A stretch of 64,000 nucleotides of DNA from Saccharomycopsis phalli (Eukaryota > Ascomycota > Saccharomycetes > Ascoideales > Saccharomycopsidaceae). The stretch covers positions 1,302,001-1,366,000 of the forward strand of contig CP073214.1 in NCBI GenBank assembly GCA_020342235.1, written 5' to 3'. This document shows, one piece after another, positions 48,210-57,864 of this stretch. The notes beneath the pieces were generated by a model. The model was given only the letters and a program-made list of their open reading frames with translations, searched no databases and was not told where the DNA came from. The position numbers were made by a program, and so were the translations under genes. How positions within the stretch are numbered: the stretch's first letter is position 1; each line of letters opens with the position of its first letter.

Positions 48210-49150
48210 TTAATCCAAAGACGAAGCACCAGTAATAATGTCAACCAACTCGTTGGTAATAACGGCCTGTCTGGTTCTGTTGTAGAGAATAGAGTACTTG
48301 TTGATCATGTCTCCAGCATTCTTCGAAGCATTGTCCATGGCATTTCTTCTGGCAGAAACCTCAGAGGCATACCCGTCGGCCAATGCAGCAAGAATGGAGT
48401 TGGCCAACGAAAACTCAGACAAGGCCAATGGGACCTTGGCATCCTCGTCAAACTCATAAGCATTCAATCCCTTGGACTGCTCAATGACCTGGGCGCTGTA
48501 AAGAGGCTTGGCAGTTGGGGAAAACGACACAGAGGAAACAAACTTGTTGTACAAGATCTCAATGGACGAGTAGTGGTTCTCTTTGTTCAAATTCAAGATC
48601 TCGTCGGCAATCAAAGTGGCATCCAAGAAAGTTGGCTCGCTCTTTCCAACTCCGTTGAAGGCCAAGACCAACGACTCAGGGTTGGTACGTTGCACTTGTG
48701 CCTTGATCTTGTCACCAATGACCACGACATCAGCGTTTGGCTTGGTGGTCAACAATTGCTTGGTGGCCTTTCCGATTTGGGTGTGGATCGATCCACACAA
48801 TCCCTTGTCAGAGGAGACTGCGATAATAAGCGATTTTGGCTCAGCTGGTAACTCCACTTCGTTTGACTTGGTGTGGGCGTAGACCTCACTGTCAGCAGCA
48901 TCGTACACTCTAGAGGAAGTCATGGCCTTTTGTGCTCTTCCCAATCTGGTAGATGCCACGATCTTCATGGTCTTGGTGATCTTCTCAATGTTCTTGATGG
49001 ACTTCAATCTGGTTTCAATCTCACGCAAGGTGGCATAGTTTCTGATGGTTAGTATATTTGACAATCAAATTTAATGAGCTCTGCCTAACAGACTTACCTA
49101 GATTGGCTGCCGACTAAACGGAGCGCATTGGTACCGGATCTTGCAAACAT
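48210..49150 (-). CDS. ATP synthase gamma subunit (Atp3), one intron
   Basis: Atp3 is the central stalk of the mitochondrial F1 ATPase, rotating inside the alpha3-beta3 ring. Exon 1 is 49098-49150 (MFARSGTNALRLVGSQS, part of the cleaved presequence); exon 2 is 48210-49041, total 294 residues (S. cerevisiae 311). Splicing gives SR-NYATLREIETRLKSI. Conserved: RLKSIKNIEKITKTMKIVAS near the N terminus, SSDKGLCGSIHTQI and the C-terminal [30 protein letters not shown] segment. A CCAAT box (49215-49219) lies 65 bp upstream and fits Hap2/3/4/5 control of respiratory genes. It shares its promoter with the divergent QDR-type transporter. Confidence 0.96.
49042..49097 (-). other. ATP3 intron (56 nt)
   Basis: On the minus strand it begins GTAAGT and ends TACTAACCATCAG, so the branch point lies about six bases from the 3' splice site. 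It separates the presequence from the mature protein. Confidence 0.9.
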
Positions 49151-49476
49151 CTTGTAAGTTAATCTACACCCAAAAGTATGAAAATTTGAATTGTACAACC
49201 TCGCAAGTCGCTAACCAATCAGACGGTTTGAAAAACCGTGGTTGTGAGCCACCGCCACGGCGGGTAAATATCACAAGAGGGTAGCACTCACAATCGAGTA
49301 TCCGGGTAAATATATTTACTTGAAGGTAACAACTATAGTTTAATATCCGGGTAACATGAGAGACATTGGAGTTACTTTACCCGGGTAAATTAATCACTAG
49401 GCCCCGACATGCGTCGGGTGCATGCATCCGTTGCAGAGTCACTCAAGCCGTGGATGCCATAGTTTTAACATTGACA
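49151..49476. promoter_or_regulatory. ATP3/QDR promoter with clustered Reb1-type sites
   Basis: CCGGGTAA is at 49302-49309 and 49347-49354, and a palindromic TTACCCGGGTAA at 49377-49388. A weaker CGGGTAA starts at 49261 and a CCAAT box is at 49215-49219. Such clustering in 326 bp is unlikely by chance and points to a strongly nucleosome-depleted divergent promoter. Confidence 0.6.
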
Positions 49477-51327
49477 ATGAGTGAAGAACAAACAACGAGG
49501 AACGAGTCGAATGAGACTTGCTCTTTAAGTTCCTCGGCCAACAGTGGCCATTTCGCCGGGGAACATGGTGCTGAGCAGCATCCCGTGGAATTAGCAGAGT
49601 CCAACCGAGTGGAAAGCACGACGCAATATGTGATTCCTAGACAAGAACGAAGAGGGTTTCTTTGCCAGTTGTGTCTTCTTCCCGAGTACACGGACCCACG
49701 GAAGTATCCTACTAGCAGAAAGTACAGCATTGTGTGTATAGTTGCGTTAGCTGCGATGATTGGCCCAATGGGCACCTCGATCATCTTGCCTGCGGTAAAC
49801 GACGTCTCAGAGACATTACACACCAGCGGGTCGGTGGTGAATGTGAGTGTTGGGATGTATCTCTTGGCGTTGGGGATCTTCCCGTTGTGGTGGAGTTCGA
49901 TCAGCGAGCGCAACGGCCGACGGCCAGTGTATCTTATTTCATTCACGCTTTTTCTTTGCTTCTGCATCGGCCTGAGCTTGTCGCCCAACATTGCAAGTTT
50001 GATCATCTTTCGGTTTTTCATGGGTGCGTCTTCGGCCAGCGTGCAGAGCGTCGGCGCAGGTACCATTGCCGACTTGTTTGAGGTCCATGAGCGAGGCACA
50101 GCCATGGGGTACTTTTACTTGGGTCCACTTTTGGGTCCGTTGTTTGCGCCAATAATCGGAGGGGCGGTGGCAATCAAGTGGGGTTTCCGCGGCACCAGTT
50201 GGTTTTTGGTGATTTTCTCGGGGGTGCTTCTTGTGTTTTTGGTCGTGTGTCTTCCAGAGACGTTGCGGGTCCAAGACAACCGCAAGTTGCTTGAGGATAT
50301 GCTCGCAAGCAAGGCACTGGACCCTGAAAAGGGTGCCGAGAAGGACGGGGCTGCAGGGAGTTTGGATGGGGACGTGGGGTCGCTTTCAAGTCTGGTGTCT
50401 GGCGAAGGTGCACGAGTGGAGCGGCTTCTTACGCGAATTTCGACGAACCGGTCGGAGAACCAGAACGGGTACGACGGCACTGCTGCGGTTTTGACCCGGA
50501 TCAGTACGGTGGACCGGAAGCAGGCGCGGAAAATCGAAGATGCCGAGTTGAAGCGGTTGGAGTCGTGTCTCCAGGAGGGAAACGGGGTTGCCAAAGAGAC
50601 GTGGCGGGACGAGTTGTACATTTACTTGGTGAAGCCGCTCCGATCGTTGGTGTTCCTCAAGTATCCACCGATTACCCTCATGATCTGCTACTCTGCGGTG
50701 TCGTTCATGGGCATCTACTTTGTCAACGTGACGTTGACGTACGAGTATTCGCTGGCACCGTACAACTTCAGCTCGGTGTTGGTGGGCCTCACGTACCTTC
50801 CGCACTCGATCACGTATATGATTGCGTCGATCTTTGGTGGACGGTGGATTGACCGGTTGGTGAGGAACTTTGAGCGGAAGCACGGGTTCCTTGCGCCAGA
50901 GGCACGGTTATCGTGGAACATTGGCATTGCCACAGTTCTTCTCCCGGCTGCGCTTCTCATCATTGGATGGTGCTTTGACAAGGACCACCACTGGGAGACG
51001 CCGTTGGTGGGGACGTTTATCTGGGGTTTTGCGTCGATGATGGTGATTGGAGCGACGGTTACGTACATTGTAGACTCGTTGCCGGGTCGTGGGGCTACGG
51101 GAGTGGCGTTGAACAATCTCTTTCGGCAGATGTTTGGTATGTTGGCGTGTTTTGTCAACGAGCCGTTGCTCAAGGCACTTGGGCCGGGGGTGCTTTTTTC
51201 GATAATTGCGGGGATTCTTGCGGTGGCTGCTACTGTGATTATTGTGGTGAAGACGAGGGGGAGTAAGTGGCGGGAGCAGTATGATTTGCAGAAGTTGTAT
51301 GATTATGTGGATGGGGTGGATGGATAA
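49477..51327 (+). CDS. MFS drug:H+ antiporter, Qdr3-like
   Basis: This 616-residue major facilitator (DHA1 type) would export drugs, polyamines or dityrosine precursors from the plasma membrane, as Qdr3, Qdr1 and Dtr1 do. An N-terminal cytosolic tail (about 1-80) is followed by twelve predicted helices. The A-motif-like SSISERNGRRPVYLISF lies after helix 2 and the block LGPLLGPLFAPIIGGA is in helix 5. A long hydrophilic loop (about 265-380, low complexity with repeated LTRIST) separates the halves, as in Qdr3. The ATG at 49477 is preceded by only non-ATG codons. The CTG at 49972-49974 (residue 166, IGxSLSPNI) fits serine well. Confidence 0.8.
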   Translation: MSEEQTTRNESNETCSLSSSANSGHFAGEHGAEQHPVELAESNRVESTTQYVIPRQERRGFLCQLCLLPEYTDPRKYPTSRKYSIVCIVALAAMIGPMGTSIILPAVNDVSETLHTSGSVVNVSVGMYLLALGIFPLWWSSISERNGRRPVYLISFTLFLCFCIGLSLSPNIASLIIFRFFMGASSASVQSVGAGTIADLFEVHERGTAMGYFYLGPLLGPLFAPIIGGAVAIKWGFRGTSWFLVIFSGVLLVFLVVCLPETLRVQDNRKLLEDMLASKALDPEKGAEKDGAAGSLDGDVGSLSSLVSGEGARVERLLTRISTNRSENQNGYDGTAAVLTRISTVDRKQARKIEDAELKRLESCLQEGNGVAKETWRDELYIYLVKPLRSLVFLKYPPITLMICYSAVSFMGIYFVNVTLTYEYSLAPYNFSSVLVGLTYLPHSITYMIASIFGGRWIDRLVRNFERKHGFLAPEARLSWNIGIATVLLPAALLIIGWCFDKDHHWETPLVGTFIWGFASMMVIGATVTYIVDSLPGRGATGVALNNLFRQMFGMLACFVNEPLLKALGPGVLFSIIAGILAVAATVIIVVKTRGSKWREQYDLQKLYDYVDGVDG

Positions 51328-52223
51328 TGGTAGAGGATATGGATGGATAATGGATGAATATTATGTTGATGGATGATATATAGATGGATACTACATGGTT
51401 GGATATTATAACATGAAATCATATGGATATATGGATGGATACCAAAGTGCATGCTTGACAATTTCATAAACTGCCATGTTACCGCACATGTCGCATCATT
51501 TGTTTAATACAGTTTTATTCAATGCTTGTAGTATTAACATTTCGTATGGCCAATATACGTCAACTATTAGTGCATCTATACCCATCTATTAGTGCATCTA
51601 TACCCATCTATTAGTGCATCTATACCCATCTATTAGTGCATCTATACCCATCTATTAGTGCATCTACTCAGCTCATCCACTCAGTCCATCTACACCCATC
51701 TATTAAGTTCCATCTATTAAGTTCATCTACTCAGTCCATCTACACCCATCTACTCAGTCCATCTACACCCATCTACTCAGTCCATCTACACCCATCTATT
51801 AAGTTCCATCTATTAAGTTCATCTACTCAGCTCATCCACAGTCCATCTACACCATCTATTAGTGCATCTACACCATCTATTAAGTTCCATCTATTAAGTT
51901 CATCTATTCAGTCCATCTATTCAGTCCATCTACACCATCCACAGTCCATCTACACCATCTATTAGTGCATCTACACCATCTATTAAGTTCCATCTATTAA
52001 GTTCATCTATTCAGTCCATCTATTCAGTCCATCTACACCATCCACAGTCCATCTACACCATCTATTAGTGCATCTACACCATCTATTAAGTTCCATCTAT
52101 TAAGTTCATCTATTCAGTCCATCTATTCAGTCCATCTACACCATCCACAGCCCATCTACACCATCCACAGCCCATCTACACCATCCACAGCCCATCTACA
52201 CCCATTAAGTTCCACCATCCTCA
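51328..52223. repeat. Nested minisatellite with 103-bp higher-order repeat
   Basis: The convergent spacer of the QDR-type and GH5-like genes is almost entirely repeats of CATCTA-based units. Five copies of a 22-bp unit lie at 51566-51665, a mixed section follows to 51840, then three identical 103-bp copies (51841-51943, 51944-52046, 52047-52149), and a final run of shorter units to about 52205. Before that, 51300-51420 holds ATGGATGG-type repeats. Identical long copies show recent amplification. Confidence 0.95.
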
Positions 52224-53732
52224 TCAAAACACCAACCTCTCAAACTCCCTCACCCCATTATAATACCCATGCTCCCAGTCGGCAACCTTCTTCACTCCAA
52301 ATCGCCGCACCCACTGCTCCATCCGAATCCGCTTCAAGGTAAACACCTTGCCAATGGCACTCCCATGGAACTCAAAAAACCGCTGGGCATCGCCCCAGCC
52401 GGCCTCAAACCCACACAGGTACCCGTGGCACAGGATCTCCGGCGGAGACTCGAACTCGCAGTAGTTGATGTCGGCGTTGGGATGCACCACGGGTTTCTGG
52501 CAGTAGTCACGGCAATGCTTCTCGAGGTACCGGCGCAGCTTCTCCTGGAAGTCTGACGCAGTGGGCACCTTTTTCCCCGGGGCCTGGGGCCTGGAAAACA
52601 TGCCGAGCAGCTCCAACGTGCGGAAGTCGGTGCCGGTGCGGTCGTGCAGCTTATACGTCCAGAAGTAGCTGCCCAACCGCGCCTTGTTGTCAAAAGCCAC
52701 CGACTGGAGGTGCACGTAGTTTGCCTTGGCATTGTGGTCGTGTGCCGCGGGCTCTGCCAGAAACTCGCAGTTGTACTCTCCGATCATGACGTCCACGTCG
52801 TACTCGTTAATGTCAGGAAGCACTGCTGCCGGCAAGGCACTGTCTAGCGGCGACAGGTCGACCCAGTAGAAGTGGGACTCGACCGCGAGATTCAACGGGC
52901 CGTGCTGCTCCAAATCGGTGACCCACCGGCACCAGGCAGCACAGTTGTAGCCGTCGGAAACCACAACTGCGACCCGTGGGTTCTTGCGGCGCACCGCGAC
53001 GATTCCTCGCCGGCAAAACTGCTGCATTTCCGCGAGATCCGCCCGGTTGTCGCAGTTGTTGGTGATTTGCACTGCGGCAATGTTGCTGTGGCCTGCCAAG
53101 TCCTCGCCAAGGAATTTCAAGCTGGCTAGCACCTGCAACTGGTACGTCTTACAGGCAAGAAACCGCTGGTATTTTGCCGGATCCCTGCCCAAGTGGTCTC
53201 CAACCGACTGCTCGGTGCCCGGGAACACATGGTAGTCGAGCACCACCGAAATGTTGTACTTTTGTGCGGCCGCAACGTAGTACTTTTTGAATATCGACCA
53301 GGCATTCTTGTACACTGCTGCCACGCCGGCAAAGTCGGTGCCCGAGCAAAAGGCCCCGCCCTTGATGGTCCAGTAGGCAATGGGGATACGCACCAGGGTC
53401 ACGTTGTGCTGCTGGAGCCACTGCCAATCGTCCTCCGCCATGTAGTTGCGCCAGTGGTTCTCAAGCACGCCGCGACAGTACTTCACTCCGTGGTTGGCTA
53501 TCAACAGCAGCACTACTTCGTGCTCCAGTATCGTACTGTCGGGGAACATTGTAGGGAAGATGGCTCGCTCCAAGACAAACACCCCGCCAAGGTTCACCCC
53601 AAGGTTCTTGCGGAACTGGAACATGGCCTCGGTGTCCATATGATGGTCCACGGGATCCACAAACTCCACGGGCCCGTCGTAGCTGTTGAGCTTGTACTTT
53701 TCAAACATGGCCCGTTGGGGCTCTGGTCTCAT
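52224..53732 (-). CDS. Cytosolic GH5 exo-beta-1,3-glucanase-like protein
   Basis: The 502-residue protein matches the cytosolic exoglucanase-like group of S. cerevisiae YBR056W (501 residues) and is related to secreted Exg1. No signal peptide. GH5 features: GVNLGGVFVLERAIFP (45-60), VRIPIAYWTIKGG (114-126), VVLDYHVFPGTEQS (163-176) and the nucleophile Glu of IGEYNCEF (E319). At the place of the acid/base Asn-Glu pair it reads QITNNCDN (N225-N226), so the catalytic glutamate seems to be missing. Many cysteines suggest a reducing cytosolic setting. The ATG at 53732 is the first in frame. Confidence 0.8.
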   Translation of the reverse strand: MRPEPQRAMFEKYKLNSYDGPVEFVDPVDHHMDTEAMFQFRKNLGVNLGGVFVLERAIFPTMFPDSTILEHEVVLLLIANHGVKYCRGVLENHWRNYMAEDDWQWLQQHNVTLVRIPIAYWTIKGGAFCSGTDFAGVAAVYKNAWSIFKKYYVAAAQKYNISVVLDYHVFPGTEQSVGDHLGRDPAKYQRFLACKTYQLQVLASLKFLGEDLAGHSNIAAVQITNNCDNRADLAEMQQFCRRGIVAVRRKNPRVAVVVSDGYNCAAWCRWVTDLEQHGPLNLAVESHFYWVDLSPLDSALPAAVLPDINEYDVDVMIGEYNCEFLAEPAAHDHNAKANYVHLQSVAFDNKARLGSYFWTYKLHDRTGTDFRTLELLGMFSRPQAPGKKVPTASDFQEKLRRYLEKHCRDYCQKPVVHPNADINYCEFESPPEILCHGYLCGFEAGWGDAQRFFEFHGSAIGKVFTLKRIRMEQWVRRFGVKKVADWEHGYYNGVREFERLVF

Positions 53733-54021
53733 ATTTGTATTCTCATGCCAGCATCGCTCTATACAGGTATTGTCGATTGCATTAGTCTACAGTAGCACCA
53801 GCTGTAGCCAGAGGGCTGCTGTCACTCTACAATGCTTCCCATGTTCGTATATCGCGGCCTCGTATCTGTTGGGCAATCCAGTCGGCTGGAGGTGTCGAGT
53901 CCAGGGTTCCGTGGGTTGAGTCTAGTGCTCCGTGGGTCGAATCTAGGCATTGTGCAAATGAATCCCAGCTCCGCTTCATCTGACAGATGGCCCATACCTT
54001 ACAATGGCGCACGTCGCCAAT

Positions 54022-54103
54022 GAATACAGCCAAGCGACGCTGGAAATGCAAATGGAATGCCCTTGCAAAATATTCTCGTTTCCAGCGTCGCTTGACTGCA
54101 TTC
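54022..54103. repeat. Near-perfect 25-bp inverted repeat (hairpin)
   Basis: CAAGCGACGCTGGAAA (54031-54046) is matched exactly by its reverse complement at 54079-54094. The pairing extends outward over nine more bases with two mismatches, so 23 of 25 pairs form. The 32-base loop contains a second small stem (TGCAA/TTGCA). It lies in the divergent promoter region. Confidence 0.9.
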
Positions 54104-54361
54104 CCATGGTATTATACCGGGCCCCATTGATGCTTGACTGCATGGCAATGGTATTAACTCGAGTTCCAACCTGTATACAATTTGTATACACCCTGGTCTC
54201 TAGACTCTTGTCGAGTGCGTAGACTCTGTTCCCGAGTAGTCAGTTTATTAATAGGCAATATAATATATGTGGCATTTAAATAATTAATAAACTTCACGGA
54301 GCCGAGTCATTTAGAAATAGATTCAGTCTACTTGGTTCGCATACCTTGTCGGCTGTCATTT

Positions 54362-54440
54362 GGATATGGAATGGCAAGATCTGGGTGGATATGGAATGGT
54401 AAGATCTGGGTGGATATGGAATAGCAAGATCTGGGTGGAT
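54362..54440. repeat. 24-bp tandem repeat, three copies
   Basis: Three near-identical copies of a unit containing GGATATGGAATGGCAAGATC and TGGGT, about 400 bp upstream of NUP42. Confidence 0.92.
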
Positions 54441-54844
54441 CTGGATGTGTTGTATAGTCATTTCTGGTTTATGATATGACATGATATATGGCATGGTTTA
54501 TGATATGATTAATGATATGGTTTATGGTTTATATTATGGTTTATATTTATGGTTCACTACATCTTACGGTTATCGTCTCACAGCTATTTTCAGTCACTCT
54601 GTTACTCAGTAATTCTCCATTACTCACAATTATTTTAGTCACTCTCCATAATTCTCAATTATCCTCCGTCATCTCAACCATTTTCACAATTTACATGCCC
54701 ACAAGTTGCAACTTTCCTTCCTTGTATTCAGCCTCCAATACTTTGCAGACTGAGATTGCCGAAAATTATTACTGCACTCATACTCTTACATTGCATTCAT
54801 TGCACCTACGCATCCACACTTTTGCGCTTTTCATTTAATTTTCC

Positions 54845-55972
54845 ATGTCTGCATTTGGTCAGTCTGGCTTTGGCTCAAACAATTCCTCTGGATTTGGTTC
54901 CTCTGGATTTGGCTCCTCTGGATTTGGTTCCTCTGGCTTTGGTTCCTCTGGCTTTGGTTCCTCTGGCATAGGTTCAAACTCCTCCAACCTGAACTCTGGC
55001 TTTGGCTCCTCTGGCTTCGGCTCAAACTCCACCAACCTGAACTCCGGCTCTGGCTTCGGCTCTCATGGCTTTGCAAAGTCATCCGGTGCCTTTGGCCTGT
55101 TGGGAGGCTCGGGGTTCGGCAAGTTTGCCCTGTCCACCACCAACGACTCTCCATTTGGGAAACTAAACACGGGGTCAAACCAAACCTTTGGCTCTGGTTC
55201 CACTTTGGGAAACTCATCTTCCAACACTGGGTTTGGCACATCTGGATTTGCAAGCACAGCCTCGCCGTTTGCAAATCTGAACGCATCTCCTTTTAGCTCC
55301 ACTGCAAGTGGTTTTGGGGCCCTGGAAGCAAAAGGTGCAGAATCACCAGCTTTTGGGGCCCTGGGCTTTGGGAACAGCACCCAGACTTCAGCTTTTGGGT
55401 CTCTGGGATTTGGCAGTCTGGGATTTGGAGCAGCGACGCAAGACAAGCCCACGGGCTTTGGAGGCTCAGACGCGTTTAAAAGCAGCACCGGCAGTCAATT
55501 CCCTAGCTCAGGCAGTCAATTCTCTAGTTCAGGCACTACTGGATCAGGTCAGCCTAGTACATTTGGCAACACTGCAAATACGAGTCCATTTGGAGCCACT
55601 GCAGATAAGCAAAGCCCCTTTGGAAACACTACCAACACCGCAAGTCCGTTTGGAAACACTACCAACAACGCAAGTCCGTTTGGAACTGCAACTGCAAGCC
55701 CGTTTGGAGCTGCAAATACCAGTCTGTTTGGCAACACTAATACAAGCACTGCTAGTACGCCATTTGGCAGTGCCCAGTCTGGCAATCTGTTTGGCTCCCA
55801 TGGGTTTGGCAGTAGCACGGGTGTGAAATTCAAGCAGTTTTTGCAAGGTGCCGACGAGAAGGAGAATTTTACTGCAGGGGAATTGAGCGATGTGGTTCTG
55901 AATGCGTTCAAGGGAGATGTGTTTACGTTAGGAAATGTGCCAGAAGTACCTCCGCCGTTGGCCATGTGTTAG
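54845..55972 (+). CDS. FG nucleoporin Nup42
   Basis: Nup42 (Rip1) is an FG nucleoporin on the cytoplasmic face of the pore that binds Gle1 and aids mRNA export. The product is 375 residues (S. cerevisiae 430). It starts MSAFGQSGFGS like the yeast protein, continues with more than 25 FG dipeptides, first as GFGSS units (10-40, a coding minisatellite of GGATTTGGCTCCTCT) and later as SPFGNT units. It ends with the conserved Gle1-binding segment LSDVVLNAFKGDVFTLGNVP and EVPPPLAMC. The C-terminal match is what identifies it as Nup42 rather than another FG protein. Confidence 0.9.
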   Translation: MSAFGQSGFGSNNSSGFGSSGFGSSGFGSSGFGSSGFGSSGIGSNSSNLNSGFGSSGFGSNSTNLNSGSGFGSHGFAKSSGAFGLLGGSGFGKFALSTTNDSPFGKLNTGSNQTFGSGSTLGNSSSNTGFGTSGFASTASPFANLNASPFSSTASGFGALEAKGAESPAFGALGFGNSTQTSAFGSLGFGSLGFGAATQDKPTGFGGSDAFKSSTGSQFPSSGSQFSSSGTTGSGQPSTFGNTANTSPFGATADKQSPFGNTTNTASPFGNTTNNASPFGTATASPFGAANTSLFGNTNTSTASTPFGSAQSGNLFGSHGFGSSTGVKFKQFLQGADEKENFTAGELSDVVLNAFKGDVFTLGNVPEVPPPLAMC

Positions 55973-56571
55973 TGTGGAGTAGAGTGGAGAGACTAGTATT
56001 ATGTGAGTGGTACATAGAGACTGGTGTTATTGACTGGAGACCACCATGTGACTGAAGACTAGTATTATGTGACTGAAGACTAGTATTATGTGACTGAAGA
56101 CTAGTATTATGTGACTGGTGACTAGTATTATGTGACTGGTGACTAGTATTATGTGAATATGGAGACTACTATGTGATTGGTGACTAGTATTATGTGATTG
56201 GTGACTAGTATTATGTGATTGGTGACTAGTATTATGTGACTGGAAATAGTATTATGTGACTGGAAATAGTATTATGTGACTGGAAATAGTATTACGTGAC
56301 TGGAAATAGTACTCGTATGTCAAGACAGACTGGTATATACATCACCTGGCAATACATAGATTCTACTGGACTTGGACTAGAAACAATGGCAACATCAACA
56401 CTAGACAAGTCCATTCAACATTCTCTAATAATTTCAAGACGTTACATAGATAAAAGTGCCGGCTGGATTACATCACATGGTAATACCAACAATTGGATTT
56501 TTCACTGGTAGTCCTCATCGCCAAGCATGCATCCCAATGCATGAATTTTTTTTCATTGCAATTGACACTCA
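55973..56571. repeat. NUP42-TCD spacer with a 20-bp-type array
   Basis: About twelve units built on GTGACTAGTATTATGTGA at 56045-56320, ending with four copies of ACTGGAAATAGTATTATGTG. It fills most of the spacer up to the promoter of the next gene. Confidence 0.92.
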
Positions 56572-57864
56572 ATGGCATTGGACAATTCGCTACGATTAAT
56601 TGGAGTCACGGCACTCAGCAGCATCTTGTTGACCACCGCGGCACTTGAGTTGTACCGCAGCTACAAGAAGCCGGTTCCCGAGCCAAAGAAAGTCGTCCGC
56701 CATGACGAGCAGTTGATCAGAGAACAATTGGCCCGCAACTACGCTTTCCTTGGTGAGGCGGGAATGGAGAAGATCCGCAGCCTATATATTGTGGTTGTCG
56801 GTGCCGGGGGAGTCGGCTCGTGGGCCACAACCATGCTCATTCGGTCGGGTGTAGGCAGAGTGCGAGTCATTGATTTTGACCAGGTCTCATTGAGTTCGTT
56901 GAACCGGTTGGCGACAGCAACGCTCAAGGACGTCGGCACTTCCAAGGTGGAATGCTTGCGACGGTTTCTTCATGACGTCGCGCCTTTTGCAGTCGTAGAC
57001 CCCGTGAACGAGCTCTGGAACATGGCCAACGCCGATCGCTTGCTCATGGAGCATGGCCGCCCAGACTACGTAGTAGACTGTATCGACAACCTCGACACCA
57101 AGATCGACTTGCTCACGTACTGCCACACCCACAAGATCCCGGTCATCAGCTCTGGGGGTGCTGCGTGCAAGAGCGACCCTACGCGGATCAACATTGGTGA
57201 CATTCGCATCACCGAGGAAGATCCGCTTCTCAAGGCGGTGCGGCGGCGGCTCAAGCAGCGTGGGGTCATGACGGGGATCCAGATGGTGTTTTCTGCCGAA
57301 AAGCCCGACCCTCGCAAGGCCCAGCTACTCCCGCTTCCGCAGGAGGAGTATGACAAGGGCAGGGTCGACGAGTTGACCCCGTTTGAGCACTTCCGCATCC
57401 GCATCTTGCCTGTCTTGGGCCCAATTCCGGGGATGTTTGGCTTGAGCATTGTGGCGCACATCTTGACCCTGGTCGCTGGGTACCCTATTGAGCCGATTGA
57501 GGGCAAGAACCGGGTCAAGGTTTTTGACGCGGTGTTCATGTCGCTTGCGTCGCAGCAGACTCGTCTCAATGAGGACCAGATGGTGCCTGTGTCGGTGAAC
57601 GACATTGAGTACTTGATCAGCGAGGTGTTCCGAGGCAAATCGCCCATCTCAGGGTACTCCACGAGATTGGTGGTCTCGCGCTGGCGGAAGGAGGAGCCTA
57701 TCACGTTGCAGAACTTGGTCATTATGACCAAGAGCGAGCAGAAGATACACGAGACTGAGGTCTTGTTGGGTGACAAGAAGGTGGAGGAGGTGTATGATAA
57801 GAAGGTGTTGGACTTTATAGAGAAGCGATTTGCTGAAGAGAGGTACTATTCTCAGTTTAGATAG
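56572..57864 (+). CDS. tRNA ct6A37 dehydratase (Tcd1/Tcd2 family)
   Basis: Tcd proteins are E1-like ATP enzymes that cyclise t6A to ct6A at position 37 of ANN-decoding tRNAs; the yeast forms sit in the mitochondrial outer membrane. The 430-residue product (S. cerevisiae Tcd1 429, Tcd2 447) has an N-terminal hydrophobic helix (about 10-27), the nucleotide-binding GAGGVG (77-82), acidic DFDQ (101-104), NRLATATLKDVGTSK, VDCIDNLDTKIDLLTYC and SSGGAACKSDPTRI. The Cys of that block corresponds to the conserved family cysteine. I cannot decide between Tcd1 and Tcd2. Confidence 0.9.
   Translation: MALDNSLRLIGVTALSSILLTTAALELYRSYKKPVPEPKKVVRHDEQLIREQLARNYAFLGEAGMEKIRSLYIVVVGAGGVGSWATTMLIRSGVGRVRVIDFDQVSLSSLNRLATATLKDVGTSKVECLRRFLHDVAPFAVVDPVNELWNMANADRLLMEHGRPDYVVDCIDNLDTKIDLLTYCHTHKIPVISSGGAACKSDPTRINIGDIRITEEDPLLKAVRRRLKQRGVMTGIQMVFSAEKPDPRKAQLLPLPQEEYDKGRVDELTPFEHFRIRILPVLGPIPGMFGLSIVAHILTLVAGYPIEPIEGKNRVKVFDAVFMSLASQQTRLNEDQMVPVSVNDIEYLISEVFRGKSPISGYSTRLVVSRWRKEEPITLQNLVIMTKSEQKIHETEVLLGDKKVEEVYDKKVLDFIEKRFAEERYYSQFR

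Larger units (their letters stand above)
53733..54844. other. Divergent spacer GH5-like/NUP42
   Basis: About 1.1 kb. It holds an imperfect 24-bp triplet repeat near 53890-53950, the hairpin at 54022-54103, a partial 47-bp duplication (CTTGACTGCAT at 54091 and about 54133) and the three-copy array at 54362-54440. Then follows a stretch rich in CTCA and ATTCTC before NUP42. No gene is recognised. Confidence 0.6.
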
